A DNA stretch of 64,000 nucleotides, from assembly GCF_051851475.1 (NCBI RefSeq), contig NZ_JBPUSJ010000005.1, forward strand, positions 62,001 through 126,000, read 5' to 3'. The stretch is from Carboxylicivirga taeanensis. GTDB lineage: Bacteria > Bacteroidota > Bacteroidia > Bacteroidales > Marinilabiliaceae. Numbering within the stretch: the first letter of the stretch is position 1; every line of letters starts with the position of its first letter. Below the pieces are notes generated by a model. The model saw nothing but the letters and a program-made list of their open reading frames with translations. It was not told the origin of the DNA and made no database searches. The position numbers were made by a program, and so were the translations under genes. Positions 44,334-57,500 of the stretch are shown one piece after another.

Positions 44334-44335
44334 CT

Positions 44336-45892
44336 ATGGCTAATAACAAACAGATACTTCTGGAAAATACCATGTGGCTATACATGGCTAAACTGGTTGT
44401 GCAGGTCTTGGGGCTTCTGGCTTCCATTTTGGTATTGCGCAAACTGGAGGTAAATGTATATGGTACCTATGTGCTCTTATTTGGTATGTTTGCTTTATTT
44501 CAGTTGTTGGTTACCAGTCCCTTGAAGCACGTGCTGCTGCGTTTCATCCCTGGGTTAAAAGAAAAATCCGACCGGCGGGAGATAAAAAGACTACTCAAAG
44601 CAGCGCTTACCATTGCTTTGTCGATGGTTGCATTGATGCTATTGGGCACTTATGTTTTTCGTCAACAGTTGGCTGATTTTTTCAATATCGAGCAGTTTGA
44701 TAAATATTTTACCTTTTTCATCCTGTTTGTGTTTTTTTATGCCATGCGGCATTTGGCTGAGATATTACTGATGGCCTTATTGTTACATAAAAAAATGGCC
44801 ATTTTAAATGTGTTGATTACCTTATTCCGAAGTACGGCCTATATCGTGTTTCTCAACCGTCTGGATGTCAATTTTCTGTTGGCCATTGAAGCACTATTAT
44901 CGCTGATGTATGCCATCATTGTAGTCAGTTTTATTACTAAAAGTCTAACAGACTTGAAGATGCCCTTGGGCGAGCCCCTTGATACTGGTTTACGGCATCG
45001 AATAAAGCGTTTCTGGTTGTATTCGATCCTTACTGAGTTTGGAGCCGGTATTATTGGCCGCACCAGCGACACCTATATTGTAGCGGCTATATCAAATCCT
45101 TACAGTGTTGGTATTTATGGCTTTTCAATTAAGATTTACGAAATATGCTATAAGTTACTGCCCATAAGAGAGTTTGAGTCGGTGGTCAAGCCTGTTTTTT
45201 TTAAAAAGTTTGACCAGAATACCAGTGATATAGAGTTGAATAGGGTATATAATTACAGCGTTAAAGTGCTTTTGCCTTTGTTTATCTTCCCGTTTTTATA
45301 CTTTTTGCTGTTTGGCAACGACTTTATTATCAATATTTTCGGTGATAAATATGCTGATGCCTATTGGGTTACCACCTTAGTGCTATTGGGGTTATTGACC
45401 AATGGCGTTTTCTATCCGCTAATCATGTTGATTCAGTTAAAAGAGCGCCTCGAAATTGTTTTGCTATCCCGCATTGTGGTGGTGTTGAGCTTATTTTTAG
45501 GCATCTATTTAATGAAAGCGATAGGTATTGTGGGGGTAGCCATGGCCACTGTTATTGGCGAACTCGTTAAAAATTTAATCATGTTTTGGATGTTCAGGCG
45601 GCATTGCACCATTTCTTACGAATGGCGAACATTCAGAAATTATGGCTTATTAATTCTGAGCTCTGTTGCATTGTTTTACCCGCTTGAGTGGGCAACCAGT
45701 GGTGTTTTCTTTTGGGTAACAGAAAGTATTTTATTGGTGATGTATTACGGATGGTTCGTTTATCGCTTTCACCCGCTGAATATCAAAGAAATTGAGCTGT
45801 TTATCAAAACTTTTAGGTCGAATAAGAAAGTTGCGCGTATCTGGGATAAAGTGCAATTACTGATAAATGGCACACGGATCAGGAGTGGATAA
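44336..45892 (+). CDS. Wzx-type polysaccharide flippase
   Basis: A 518-residue membrane protein with about fourteen helices, of the MVF/polysaccharide-transport superfamily (LENTMWLYMAKLVVQVLGLLASILVLRKLEVNVYGTYVLL). YSILTEFGAGIIGRTSDTYIVAAISNPYSVGIYGF starts the second half. It moves the lipid-linked repeat unit across the inner membrane. Together with the Wzy-like protein, exporter and Wzc it completes a Wzx/Wzy-dependent pathway. A gap of 76 nt separates it from the next gene. Confidence 0.93.
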   Translation: MANNKQILLENTMWLYMAKLVVQVLGLLASILVLRKLEVNVYGTYVLLFGMFALFQLLVTSPLKHVLLRFIPGLKEKSDRREIKRLLKAALTIALSMVALMLLGTYVFRQQLADFFNIEQFDKYFTFFILFVFFYAMRHLAEILLMALLLHKKMAILNVLITLFRSTAYIVFLNRLDVNFLLAIEALLSLMYAIIVVSFITKSLTDLKMPLGEPLDTGLRHRIKRFWLYSILTEFGAGIIGRTSDTYIVAAISNPYSVGIYGFSIKIYEICYKLLPIREFESVVKPVFFKKFDQNTSDIELNRVYNYSVKVLLPLFIFPFLYFLLFGNDFIINIFGDKYADAYWVTTLVLLGLLTNGVFYPLIMLIQLKERLEIVLLSRIVVVLSLFLGIYLMKAIGIVGVAMATVIGELVKNLIMFWMFRRHCTISYEWRTFRNYGLLILSSVALFYPLEWATSGVFFWVTESILLVMYYGWFVYRFHPLNIKEIELFIKTFRSNKKVARIWDKVQLLINGTRIRSG

Positions 45893-45968
45893 GCTGATGA
45901 ATTTTGGCATTAAATTGATTTTGTGATTAACAGAAGCTGATATAGCAGTTATTAAAATAAATCCGGAT

Positions 45969-47063
45969 ATGAAAAACTACATACCTCACATTGGAGTGCT
46001 TGGTTTAAAAGGCATTCCGGCAATTGGCGGAACGGCGACAGTAGGTGAAAATCTGGTAAAGGAATTAAATGATCGTTACCGCTTCACGGTTTATGCCACC
46101 GCATCGCATGCATCCGCTAAGCAACCTTACCCCAATGTTTATCAGTTTATTTTTAAAAAACTGTTTCCTCATAGATTGAATATCTTCTATTACAATTTAA
46201 TGGCAGCTTTGCATGCACTCTTGTTTGCTAACTATGATTTGGTGCATACGCATCAGATTGATACGGCCTATGTAGTGCCTCTTTTGCGTTTGAAATACAG
46301 GGTGGTTTCTACCCACCATGGACGCACGTATAATATGGATAAGTGGGGGCGAATCATGCGGGCTTTTTTTCGAAAAACAGAAGGTTTAATGATGAAATAT
46401 GCTAACCAGGTGACTTTTGTTTCTGATTTGGAGCGGGAGCATGCTGAGAAAACCTATGGGGGCAATTACCTGACCATAAAGAATGGTGTTGACCCCTACC
46501 ATGCAATAGGAGAGAAACCTAACCTGGAGGATTATGTAATGTTTGCTGCTGGCCGAATTATACCTCTCAAAGGGTGCTTGGTGTTTCTTGAAGCCCTGAA
46601 GAAGATCAATTATGAGGGTAAAGTGGTGGTTGCTGGTGATTACAACCAAATACCGGAACATGGGCAACAGCTGTTGGCATATGCTAACGATTTAGATATC
46701 GATTTCGTGGGAATGATTAAGGATAAAGCCGTTTTGATGGCTTATGTCAAGAATGCTTCCCTTTTTGTGTTTCCGTCGTACTCAGAGGCAATGTCGCTGA
46801 TGCTCTTAGAAGTAATTTCGATGAAAACACCACTTATTTGTAGTGATATACCGGCCAATAAAGCCATTTTGAGTCATCGCGAAGTAGAGTTTTTCAAGGT
46901 CGGTGACAGTAATGATCTGGCAACAAAAATCATGCATTTTTTGGCCAATCCCGTTCAGTTTGAAGCAAAGGCTGATGAAGCCTATAAGAAACTGATTCAG
47001 AGTCATCAGTGGAAGGATATTGCTGATGAGTATAGTGATATTTATCAAAATATTTTAGTGTAG
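45969..47063 (+). CDS. GT4 family glycosyltransferase
   Basis: A 364-residue GT-B enzyme: HIGVLGLKGIPAIGGTATVGENLVKEL is the glycine-rich N-terminal loop of the WcaL/RfaG-like group, THHGRTYNMDKWG the acceptor side, and FAAGRIIPLKGCLVFLEAL with PSYSEAMSLMLLEVISM the donor side (EX7E). Its stop codon is followed immediately by the ATG of the second deacetylase, with no spacer. Substrate unknown. Confidence 0.92.
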   Translation: MKNYIPHIGVLGLKGIPAIGGTATVGENLVKELNDRYRFTVYATASHASAKQPYPNVYQFIFKKLFPHRLNIFYYNLMAALHALLFANYDLVHTHQIDTAYVVPLLRLKYRVVSTHHGRTYNMDKWGRIMRAFFRKTEGLMMKYANQVTFVSDLEREHAEKTYGGNYLTIKNGVDPYHAIGEKPNLEDYVMFAAGRIIPLKGCLVFLEALKKINYEGKVVVAGDYNQIPEHGQQLLAYANDLDIDFVGMIKDKAVLMAYVKNASLFVFPSYSEAMSLMLLEVISMKTPLICSDIPANKAILSHREVEFFKVGDSNDLATKIMHFLANPVQFEAKADEAYKKLIQSHQWKDIADEYSDIYQNILV

Positions 47064-48032
47064 ATGGGGAAGCGCTTACTCAAAGAGTTGGTTATTAAGA
47101 ATATTCTGAGATTTTCAAGGAGAGGCTTGGTGTACTTTGGACATGGTGTATGTAATTCGTTCAAAGATAAAAATATAGAGTTGTTGCATCTGCCTGCCGA
47201 CGACCTGATCAATGTGATTGAGTTCTGGAAACGGATGGGTGTTGATTTTATCAGCATGGAGCAGTTGTTGGTAAAAAGCCGGCAAAACTTTGCGAGCAGC
47301 CGGCCCTGGATTCATTTTACTTTTGATGATGGGTATCATAATAACCTGAGTACTTTATTGCCCATAATGGAAAGGTATAATATTCCGTTTACCGTTTTTG
47401 CCTCAACAGGCTTAATCGAACAAAACAGGCGCATGCCTACCTACCTTATTCGAACAGCCATTATTCATACACGCAAACAATTCAATCACCACTTGCTTCA
47501 ACTCAACGGGAATGAGAGTTATGGCAAACGACTGAGGTATGCTCAGCGATTAATTGATACCTATAAGCAAATGACTTTTGCTGAAGGTGTCGAGTTACTC
47601 TCTTTCATTCAGCAACTTCTGACACATGAAGAGTGGGTGCATTACAACCAACTTTATGATAATGATCGCTTATTAACTGTTGATGAATTGAAGCAGTTGG
47701 GGCAGCATCCATTGGTTACACTTGGTGCCCATGGCTACTATCATGTTATATTGCATCAGTATCAGTCAGAAGAGATAATCAGGCAGGAACTCCTTAAACC
47801 ACTTGATTATTTGGATGGAAATCTGCTGACTCATGCCTATCCCAATGGTAGGAAACAGGATTATACGGTACAAAGTAAAACGATGGTCAAGGAAATGGGC
47901 TATCAGCTAAGTTTTACTACGGAGGACAGTTTTGTCACGCCACACACCTCATTCATGGATTTGCCGCGCCTAAGTCTAACTCCCAAAGGAGGTGGCGTAG
48001 CAAAAAAATGGATTGCCCATATGTTACCTTAA
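47064..48032 (+). CDS. polysaccharide deacetylase family protein
   Basis: A 322-residue NodB-type protein. Motif 1 is HFTFDDGYHNN and motif 2 GAHGYYHVIL (HxxxH), both with metal ligands in place. Later motifs are less clear. LIRTAIIHTRKQFNHHLLQLNG in the middle is an insertion not seen in the first deacetylase of the cluster, which shares little sequence with it. It starts directly after the stop codon of the GT4 gene. It ends the first polysaccharide block; no terminator was recognised in the next 100 nt. Confidence 0.88.
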   Translation: MGKRLLKELVIKNILRFSRRGLVYFGHGVCNSFKDKNIELLHLPADDLINVIEFWKRMGVDFISMEQLLVKSRQNFASSRPWIHFTFDDGYHNNLSTLLPIMERYNIPFTVFASTGLIEQNRRMPTYLIRTAIIHTRKQFNHHLLQLNGNESYGKRLRYAQRLIDTYKQMTFAEGVELLSFIQQLLTHEEWVHYNQLYDNDRLLTVDELKQLGQHPLVTLGAHGYYHVILHQYQSEEIIRQELLKPLDYLDGNLLTHAYPNGRKQDYTVQSKTMVKEMGYQLSFTTEDSFVTPHTSFMDLPRLSLTPKGGGVAKKWIAHMLP

Positions 48033-48174
48033 AGGTGATACCGTCAACTATTTAAGAGGAAAGTATCAAAGGCAGCCTTGTTCCAAATTATTTCTCAGGG
48101 GGAATCCAACACAAGTGAGTATCTGTCATCTCATTAACCAATAAAGTCATTGATAGTTAGCGCCTTGTAGATGA

Positions 48175-48489
48175 TTGAAGCCAGGTATCCGTAATCAACA
48201 ATTAAAACTTTTATTGGTGAGAGGCCAATCGCGCCTTTGCAGGATTGGAGATGTTTATAACAGAATGTTTTATTATGAAACATCTTATTATAATCAGGTG
48301 TTTCATCCTGCATTTATAGGTATTCATCATTTTTTTCACTTTGATTTACAATTTATTAAGCAACTCATTTTTAAAACTGGTAAATTTACTAGAACTGACT
48401 ATAAGAGTTTTACTTCGATGTTGATCTGGAAAGGAACTGCATATAAAGCCAAGTACTTTCCTTGTTCGATTGCCGATGTTGTTCCCTAA
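48175..48489 (+). other. doubtful 104-codon ORF in the gap before the giant gene
   Basis: The 472-nt gap 48,033-48,504 holds one frame from a TTG at 48175, coding for a Tyr/Phe/His-rich sequence with no recognised domain, no signal peptide and no ribosome binding site. It may be a decayed gene of the polysaccharide cluster or no gene at all. No full promoter match was found for the giant gene in this gap. Confidence 0.2.
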
Positions 48490-48504
48490 TCCAAAGTTGT
48501 GAGT

Positions 48505-51500
48505 ATGAAAAGAAATCAGATTTTTAGTTATTTATCAGCTATATTGTTGGCATTGCCGCTATCGCTTATTGCGCAATCCAATGGTGACTTTCGGTCTAAA
48601 GCTGATGGAGCATGGTCCAACCCAGGTAACTGGGAGTATTACAATAATGGCTGGACAGATGCCACAGAATATCCTGGATCCTCAGTAACACCTGGTAATG
48701 TTGAGATTGCCAACTCGCATAATATTACGCTGGACATCTCACCTGATTATGCTATTCCGGAATTAACTATCGCTCAAGGTGACGCGTTGTCGGGCATTAC
48801 CATCGACAATGGTCATGAACTAACTGTATCAGGAACAGTAAGTATCAGTTCTGATACCCACGGTGTAGCTAAGTATATTGAGGTTAATACTGGAGTTTTA
48901 AATGCAGGAACTCTTACCTTAAGCACTGGAAACTCTGATGACATGGATGCCTATTTGGTCATTTTTACAGGAACAGTCAACGTGCTTGGTGATGTCAATA
49001 TGAATAACTCGCTATTGCAAACCTATATCAGGTTCAGAGATGATGGTCTGTTAACCATTGCAGGCTCCATTAGTGGCGGAGGAATCACAAGTGATGATGA
49101 TGGCCGCTCACCACGCGATGGAACCATTGAGTTCAACGGAACTGACGAATTGCAGCTCATAAACAGTAGCTACACCTTTAATAATGTGAAATTTACTAAT
49201 GCAGCAATTAAACAGCTTGCTGCCAATATAGCTGTTAATGAAAACTGTGTGGTTGAGTCCAATTTGTATTGTGCTACGTATTTAATTACCAATGATTTGG
49301 CGGCCAGTTTCTCCCTTCTACCTAATGCAACACTGGGTATTGGGCATGCAGATGGTATTGATTTAGAGGGTGCTACCGGAAATATTAGAATAGCTTCAGG
49401 GAACTATTCTAATGCAGCTAATTACATCTATAATGGCAATATGGTTCAGTCATCGGGTAATGCTGTACCTTCCTCTGTTGGTCAGCTAAGAGTTGATAAT
49501 TCGACTGGCCTTACTCTTCAGAAAGGACTAACTGTTTCCAATAACTTGTATTTAGATGATGGATGGCTTGCACTGAATAATTATAACCTGATAATTGGTG
49601 CAGAAGCAGGTATTGTGGGCTCTTTTGCACCAACGAGGATGATAAAAACAGAAGGCTCCGGTCGCTTGATTAAGCAGGGGACTGCGGCTACTGACTTTAA
49701 CTTTACATTTCCAATTGGCACAGGAAGCGATTACACGCCGGTTGTGATTACCAATGCAGCGGGGAGTATTGATGGTAACGGGCAGATTGAAGTAAAGGTG
49801 TTGGATGAAGCTGGGCCGGAAACACAGGCCGTAGATTTATCGAGGCACTGGCAGATGAATACTTTAAACTTATCAAGCCTAACATGCGATCTCAGTTTTA
49901 AGTATGTACCCGGCGATGTGCAAGGCAATGAAAGCACTTATTTGATTAAACGCTATGATACAGGCGCCGGAGAATGGTTCGATGCCAATGTTCCCGGGGA
50001 GGTTGGAGCTAATCCTATGACTGCCAGTGGGTCAACGGTTTTGGATGGCTACTGGAGCGCACGTGAAACAGATGTAACCTGGTATGCCTACCAATCAGGC
50101 AATTGGAACGACCCTGCCACATGGACACTCGATGCCTCCGCACAGCTGCATATAAATCCGGCCTCGGGCTTCCCGCAGGCAGCAAATGACAGGGTCGTTA
50201 TTAAAAAGTCCTGCGATGTGACCATGAATATAGATAACGTCCAATGTGATTATCTCAAAATAGAGGGCGTTTTGCGGTTGGGAACAACCTCGGGGCACAG
50301 CTTTAGCCGAATAGAAGGAAGTGGAAAAGTTTTTACCAAAGGGGATAATTTCCCAATGGGCGATGCCAGCCATTTTGCAGCAGCAGGCCAGGGAACAGTA
50401 ATTTTTTCAGGTGCGGCTTATTCTCTCAACACGCCAAGAGAATTCTTTAATGTGGAAATAGAGATGGATGCAGCTGCGGAACGGGTTACCCTGCTGCATA
50501 ATCTGACTGTTAATGGGAGTCTTACCATAAAACAAGGTGGCTTAAGAATCAACGACAATACATCTACTGACCGCTTGACTGTTACTGTTGGTGGTCATGT
50601 TTTTGTGCACAATAATGGTTCAATAAGTGTTGGACAGGGCAATGTGGTGAATGGTGTCTACTCCATCGGCAGCGGTATACTGCCTCTTTCGGGAGAATAT
50701 CACAATATTTTCCACCAGTTCATTGTAAGAGGGGATTTTATTAATAATGGCAGCGTCAGGCTAACCAATGAAGCGGCACCTAGGTATAACGAATTTACAG
50801 CGCTAGGCGCGGCAACCCTGCGTCTGCAAGGCGCCGCCAAAAGTCAACTAAGTCTTTATGGGATAACCGATTTGTACAATCTGGTGATTGATAAAGGCAC
50901 TGATACTCAAAACGAAGTAACCCTGTTTGTTGAGCAGCCTTATTACTTCAGGTTGTTTGGGCCTAATAATGTGGGGCGAAATTCGGATCCTCCATTCTCC
51001 ATCCTCGATCCCGAAGTAAGAAAGGCGCTGTGGGTTTATCATGGAACGCTGCGATTGACTGGAAATATTCATCTGCCAACACTGACTGAAGGGCGTGTTT
51101 ATGGTGAGAATGGAGATTTTACAATCGGCAGCTCTGCCCGGATGGTTCTTGATGGCGACAACGTCATCATCTATACAACAGCAATCGAAAGCAACCAGAT
51201 ACCAGGTTTTGAAACCTCAGTAAGCGGAATAAATCCAGAAGGAGGCGATTCAGCTTTTTCTCTGTTTGGTGAACTGATTGTTAATAAGGGATACATCGAT
51301 ACCCGTAATAGTGCCGGATTAGTTTGCTGGGCAACAGATAATCCAAAGTTTCAAATAGATGGTGGAGAGGTCGTCATTCACAAGTTGGTTCAGGCAGGAG
51401 GCACTAATGGCACCTCGTTCCAACAAACAGGTGGCCGGGTAAGCGTGACGGAAGGAAGTTTTGATTTGAGTCACCCCGAAAATAATTTCATCATGTCAGG

Positions 51501-54500
51501 TGGTGAGATTGTGATTAGCTCTGGCAGTTTGTTGCTGGGCTCCAAACATGAAAATTATGAGGTGAGTGGTGGTAGTATCGTGTTCGAAATGATTGGTGAC
51601 CTTAATATTAATTCAACAGTTCCAATTTATAATTTGATCCTAAAGAGTAGTAATGGGGTTCGAACATTAAGCTTGCTGAACTCATTAACCATAAGTAATG
51701 ATTTAACGATTAATGAAGGAGTGCTTCTAGACCATAGTGGTCACTCTGTAAGCATTGGTCGGAATATGACCATTGATCAACAGGCGGCCACTTATGCCTG
51801 GGGTGCCACCGCCATTGATTATGCTAAAGGATATCTGTATGATCCAGCTGTTACTAATACGCTCATTTTTAACGGCGATAAGGATGGAGTGCTGCACATT
51901 GGTCATGCAGATACAGAAGCTATTGAATGGAAACAATTTTTCAATAATCTGACAATTGATAAAGTGGCAGGTAGTCAATTGCTGCTAAGCTCATCGGCTA
52001 ATAAACAGGCAAGTGCCGTAGCAGTAGCTGAAGCTGCTCAATTGATACATGTGACTGGCGAGGTGCATTTAAAAAGAGGGCTGCTGAACCAAGGGGAGTA
52101 TGCGCTTTCTCAATCTGGTCAAGTTATTGTTGATAGCGAAGCACAGCTGGGAGAGTACATTGGTGGACAAACACATTCCGATGCACTGGTTTACCTCGAT
52201 GAGAATGGCGGGACCATAACAACGGAGCCGGGAGCTGTTCTTGGAAATATCCATTTTGCAGCTGGCGGGTCTGATGTTTCCTTAAGCAGTGATTTGTATA
52301 TCAAAAGGTTAGATTACAGGAGTGGAAGGATTAATTTGCAGGAGCATCATCTGAAAATCGATTACCTTGATAGTGAGCAGGGCGAAGAGTATTCCGAATC
52401 GAGTAAAATGTTTGTTTCCAATGGTAATGCCACTGATGGCGGCCTGTCACTATGGGTCCCCGATGGAACTGTTGATGGGATAGATGTTGTTTTCCCGGTA
52501 GGAGGCTTAAATAAGTACACACCGTTTACAGTTAATGTTGCATCGGTGCCTGCTGGTGGCGGTTACATTAATGTTTGTCCGGTGGCCGGGGAGCTTAGTT
52601 TAACCAATCTGGCAGAAGGAGAAGCGCTGAGTTATTATTGGCGTATTCAGCATGCAGGGTTTAGTTCTTTGCCGATGATTAACGCCAAAGCTGTTTATGC
52701 CCAGAGTGATGCAGGTGCCAATGAAGCGCAATATGTTGCAGGAAGAGTCGATAGTTATTCTCCATATGCCCGCTGGTACATGCCTGCAGCAACAAGTGTT
52801 GATGAGCAAAACAATGTTGCCCGATGGGATGATGGAAGTAGTGGGCGATACCCTTTAAATGAAGCCAATTATACCATTGGCGAAGCTACCCGTTTTCAAG
52901 GGGACGTACTGGTATACTATTCGATTGATAAAAGCATGCAGCCCGGCTGGAGGGAAAGCGGCGTGTGGACGCGCAGCGATCTCCTCAATCCGGACTTGGA
53001 TCCGCACGACAGTAACCAGCCTCCCGCTCCCGATTATCCTGATCTGGGCGATATTGCAGTGATTGGCTGGGTGCCTTGGGGCAATACCAATAGCTCAGGT
53101 AATGAAGGGGAACCCCATTGCGTAGTTATTGATAATACTATGGAAAGCTGTTCGGAGATTTTCTTTTCACCAATGAAAGATAATAGTGGGGCAGCGACAG
53201 CGGCCCGCTACCGCTCAAATGTTATTTTCCGGCCTACTTTGTGTTTAAAAGAAGGCGGACAGATCGATGTGCAGGCTATTCGAGGTGAAGGAAATATACT
53301 CAATCGCTACAGCGATCCGGATTTTACCAAGGTCGATCTTGAGGAGTGGGTGAGGAATGACAGCACCTATCTTATTTATGAGTTTGATACAGCCCTCAAT
53401 GGAACGGTACTCTCTAATGTTCCGTCCATCAGCCCAAACATACTGGTAATTAGTGCTAATGATGGTCAGAGTGATCAAACCATAAGCTTTTCAAAGGACA
53501 TCACAACGCAGGGAAACCTCGAAATAATGGGCAATGCTAACCTCCTGTTGTCTGATGGGCAATCAGGGGATGTGACCGTGGGAGGCGATTTGCTTTTTAT
53601 GGAGCGCAACAGTGATGTAGCCACTGGAGGTGGAGCAGAGCTGGTGTTTGCCAGTAGCGGAAGTGCAAGGCTTGTTGCCGTGCACGGGAATCTTACTTTT
53701 TCGAACACAGGAGCAAGTATTTACGGGCAGAGTGGCGGGGATGTTGCTATCGACCACCAGCTGAATGTTTATGGCAATATTTCACAAAATTTGGACGGAG
53801 AGGGCCTGCAATTGTTTTCTGAAGAAAGTGCCGCTCTGGTAACACTTAAGCTGTTAGGAAACAGCAATATGGTTTTCGACTTGAATGACGAGAACTCTTC
53901 AAACCTTTACCGACTGGTGGTCAACAAAGGAAGCGATCAGTCTGTAGCAGCCCGCATCAACAGTCCTGTTAATTTGCATGGCCCCACAGCAGGTTCAGGT
54001 GTGCCCAAGGCCCTAGAATTAATAAGTGGAAGTCTGATTGTTGACCAGCCATCAATAAGCATCGATCTGAGTAGCGGTGATGATTACTTTATTATCCCCA
54101 ATAATGCTTTGTTGGAAATAGCTGAAGGAACAGCCGTAGTAAGTGGCCAATCGGGTATTCGGCTTGATGGCACACTCATTGTGAGTGGAGGAACGCTTAA
54201 TATGGGAGGAGCTGAGAATTCGATTGTTTATCGCAACTCGGGACAGTCAAAGCTGCAGGTGTCGGCAGGAGCCTTAATGGTTGGCGGACAAATCCGTCGA
54301 AGCACAGATGTTGAGGATGGAAGTCTTAAGTACTGGCAGTCGGGCGCTTCAATGGTACGAGTGGGGATAAAACCTTCAACAGTTGCCACAAGAGGTGTTT
54401 TTGAGGTGATGGGCAGTGGCAGTGAGTTTATACATGCCAGTGGCATGTTAAGCATTGAAAGTGCCGCACTCTCTTCATCAGTAGCCACCATCAACCTTCA

Positions 54501-57500
54501 ACCGTTAAAAAGTGAGGTGAGTAAAGAGGTTGGTGTCTCTATCGGCGGAGCCGCCACACTCACCAATCAGGTTTTTGGCGTTAACGCTTCTGTTGCTCTT
54601 ATGAACCTGCACGTGGATAATTCCAGTGGAAACAACCCGCAGGTAAAACTGTTGGAAAAGCCTCTGGTTTTGGATGGTGATCTGGTCATTGATGAAGGTA
54701 GTTCTCTCGATCAATCGGGACTGGATTTGCACATAGGTGCTCACTTAAATAATCAGGGAGCCTTTATTGCAAATGGAGGTACTTGTGTGTTTACCGGGCA
54801 GGCCGACCATCTGATAACGGGCAGTACACAATTTTATAATCTTGTAAAGAGAGGTTCAGCTGCCCTCAAGCTAAATCCCCAAGTTACACCTGTTTTAGTG
54901 GATAATCAGTTGACCATAGAAGGTGGTAAACTATTGGACAATGGAAATAGTCTAACCGTAAGGGGGGACATGGTATTTAACGGAACACACCATAGTTTTG
55001 ATGGAGCCGGTATAATCATGGGAGGAACATCTGTTCAAAGTTTATCCGGTGAAGGAGTAATGGATGTGCTCACAATCAGTAATCCCTCCGGAGTAACTAT
55101 TCCAACCGGCAACCAGCTGACGGTCAATAAACAGTTGCGGTTGCAAAATGGTGTGTTGAACATTAATAGCAACCTTCTGGTACTGAACAGTGGATGTACG
55201 ATTGAGGCGATCAGTCCTTTTTCAATCAATAACATGATACAAACGAACCTGTCTTTTACTGACGGAGGCATTCGCAAGTATTTCAATGCAACACCTGTTA
55301 CGTTTATTTATCCTGCAGGGGCCGGACGAAAGTACACCCCTGTTACACTGGATCTGTCTGCCAATGAGTCAACGGATGGCTATGTGGAGGTGAAGCCTGT
55401 AGCCGAATTACATCCTGTGGCGGTGGCGGAAACAAATATTTTGGGTTACTACTGGAGGATTACGTCGGAGAACATGACGGGCTTAAGTGGAGAGTTGCGA
55501 TTGCAATACGAGGCAGAGGATATTCTTTTGGATGAAGGTCAATCAATTGATGATTGGATAACTGCTCATTTGCCCGCTAATGGTGCCAATAGCTGGAGTA
55601 AGAATCAGGGCGTGATAGATGCATCAAGTCAGGAATTGGTATTTGATTTGCCTGCTTTGGCAGCTGGTCTGGATGGTGATTATACTGCCGGGCTTGACAC
55701 TGTTATTCCCGACGAGGTTTCGGGCTTTATTTCAGTGACCGATGGTGACTGGAATCAGCCAGCAACTTGGGATACCTATCCGGAGACTGGAGGAGCGGTT
55801 CCGGCAAACGGCCCCCAGGGAGCTGTTGTAATAATCGATGCAGGAACGACTGTATCCATGCCGGTAAATGGCATCAATGCCTACCAGACAACAATTAATG
55901 GCACCTTAGTGCAAGGCTCTACAACCGGGCATCGACTTGGATATGTCACAGGAACAGGAACGCTATCTACCGAAACAGGAGCACTGCCTATCGCCGATTA
56001 TCTAATCTTTACAGCTTCAGGTGGTGGTGTGCTGGAGTTTGCCGGAACCACTTCGTATGATGTACTGGAGAACTTAGGGCAGGTAAATAGTCTTTCATTT
56101 ACCGGAAGCGGCCAAAGGTGGCTGCCCGCTCATAAGCTGGTCATTAACGGAAATTTAGCTGTAAACGGGCCATTGGTGAGTAATGCTTACAATCAGAAAT
56201 TAGTGTTAAAAGGGCAGTTGACCTTTAATGGAGGAGGTTTTGAGTCTGGGAGTAATACCGCTCAACTAACTTTAAATGGAGATATGCGCCAAACCATCGA
56301 GGGTTCTTCTGACCTAATTGGCAACAATGGAATCGAACACCTGGTGATTAATAATCAAGGGGGAGTTGAATTATTGACCAATGTTGAGGTTAGAAGTTGT
56401 TTGGAGCTTCTGCGCGGCGTTATTTATAATGATGCAGGCAATAGCTTAACCCTTACCGATATTGAAACAGAAGTTATTGGGGGTGGAGCAGAGGCTTTTG
56501 TGCAGGGACCTTTGACAAAACAAATTGCCAGTGGTGGCGAGTTTTGCTTTCCTGTGGGTGATGATGGCAGAGCAGGCAGTGTAATTCTTAGTAATACGCT
56601 CAGCACGGGAGCCGAGCTATGGACAGTGGAGTACAATAATCAGTCTGCAGACAGTGACGGAAAGTCAACCAATAGCATGACAGGAGACTTGCAATTTGTA
56701 AATGAGAATGAATATTGGCGCATTAAGGCTCCGGAAGGAAGCCAGGCAGAGCTGGCTATCCGCTGGGATAACCAGAGCGGTGTTGTACCGGATAATAACT
56801 TGAGAATAGCTGAATGGAGAAGTAATATGCTCTGGAATGAATTGGCTGTTGCGGCTCCTGTTATAAACGATGGAGCTGGCAAAGTTCAAACAGAAGAGAG
56901 CATTCCTTTTGAAGCGTTTGATAATACCGGAAGCTACTTTACTCTGGGGTCAGTTGCATCACAGCAGTATTCCTGGTTAGGAGCAGGAGCAGATGGTAAC
57001 TGGTTCGATCCTCTCAACTGGTATAGCGGCTCTGTACCAGATGCTTCAACAGATATCACGATTGGCAATACAGGTCATGCACCATTTATTCCCGTTAATG
57101 AAGCGCCGGCTCAAGTCAATAATCTGGCCATCTACCATAGGCAGGGCTTAACCTTAGCAGCCGGTTCGCAATTGAGTGTGTTGGGTAATCTGATGACCAG
57201 TAAACTGCTATACCTCGAATCAACGCATGAACAGCCAGCCTCCTTAATGGTAAAAGGAACCATTAATGGTGAAGCAATCGTTCGGTGGAGTTTTAACAAC
57301 TCGCGGGAGTGGTATATTGGCCATGCTGTATCTGAACCGAGTATGGCTTCTTACCAATCGCTGCTTCCCGCCAATGATTATGCGCTATTCGACTATAAGA
57401 ATGATGGAGTGCTTGAACGTATTTCGGATGCGCCAGAAGCTTATGATTTGGCGATACAGAATGAGCTGAAAGGTTTTTTACTGACTCTGTCAAATAATGA

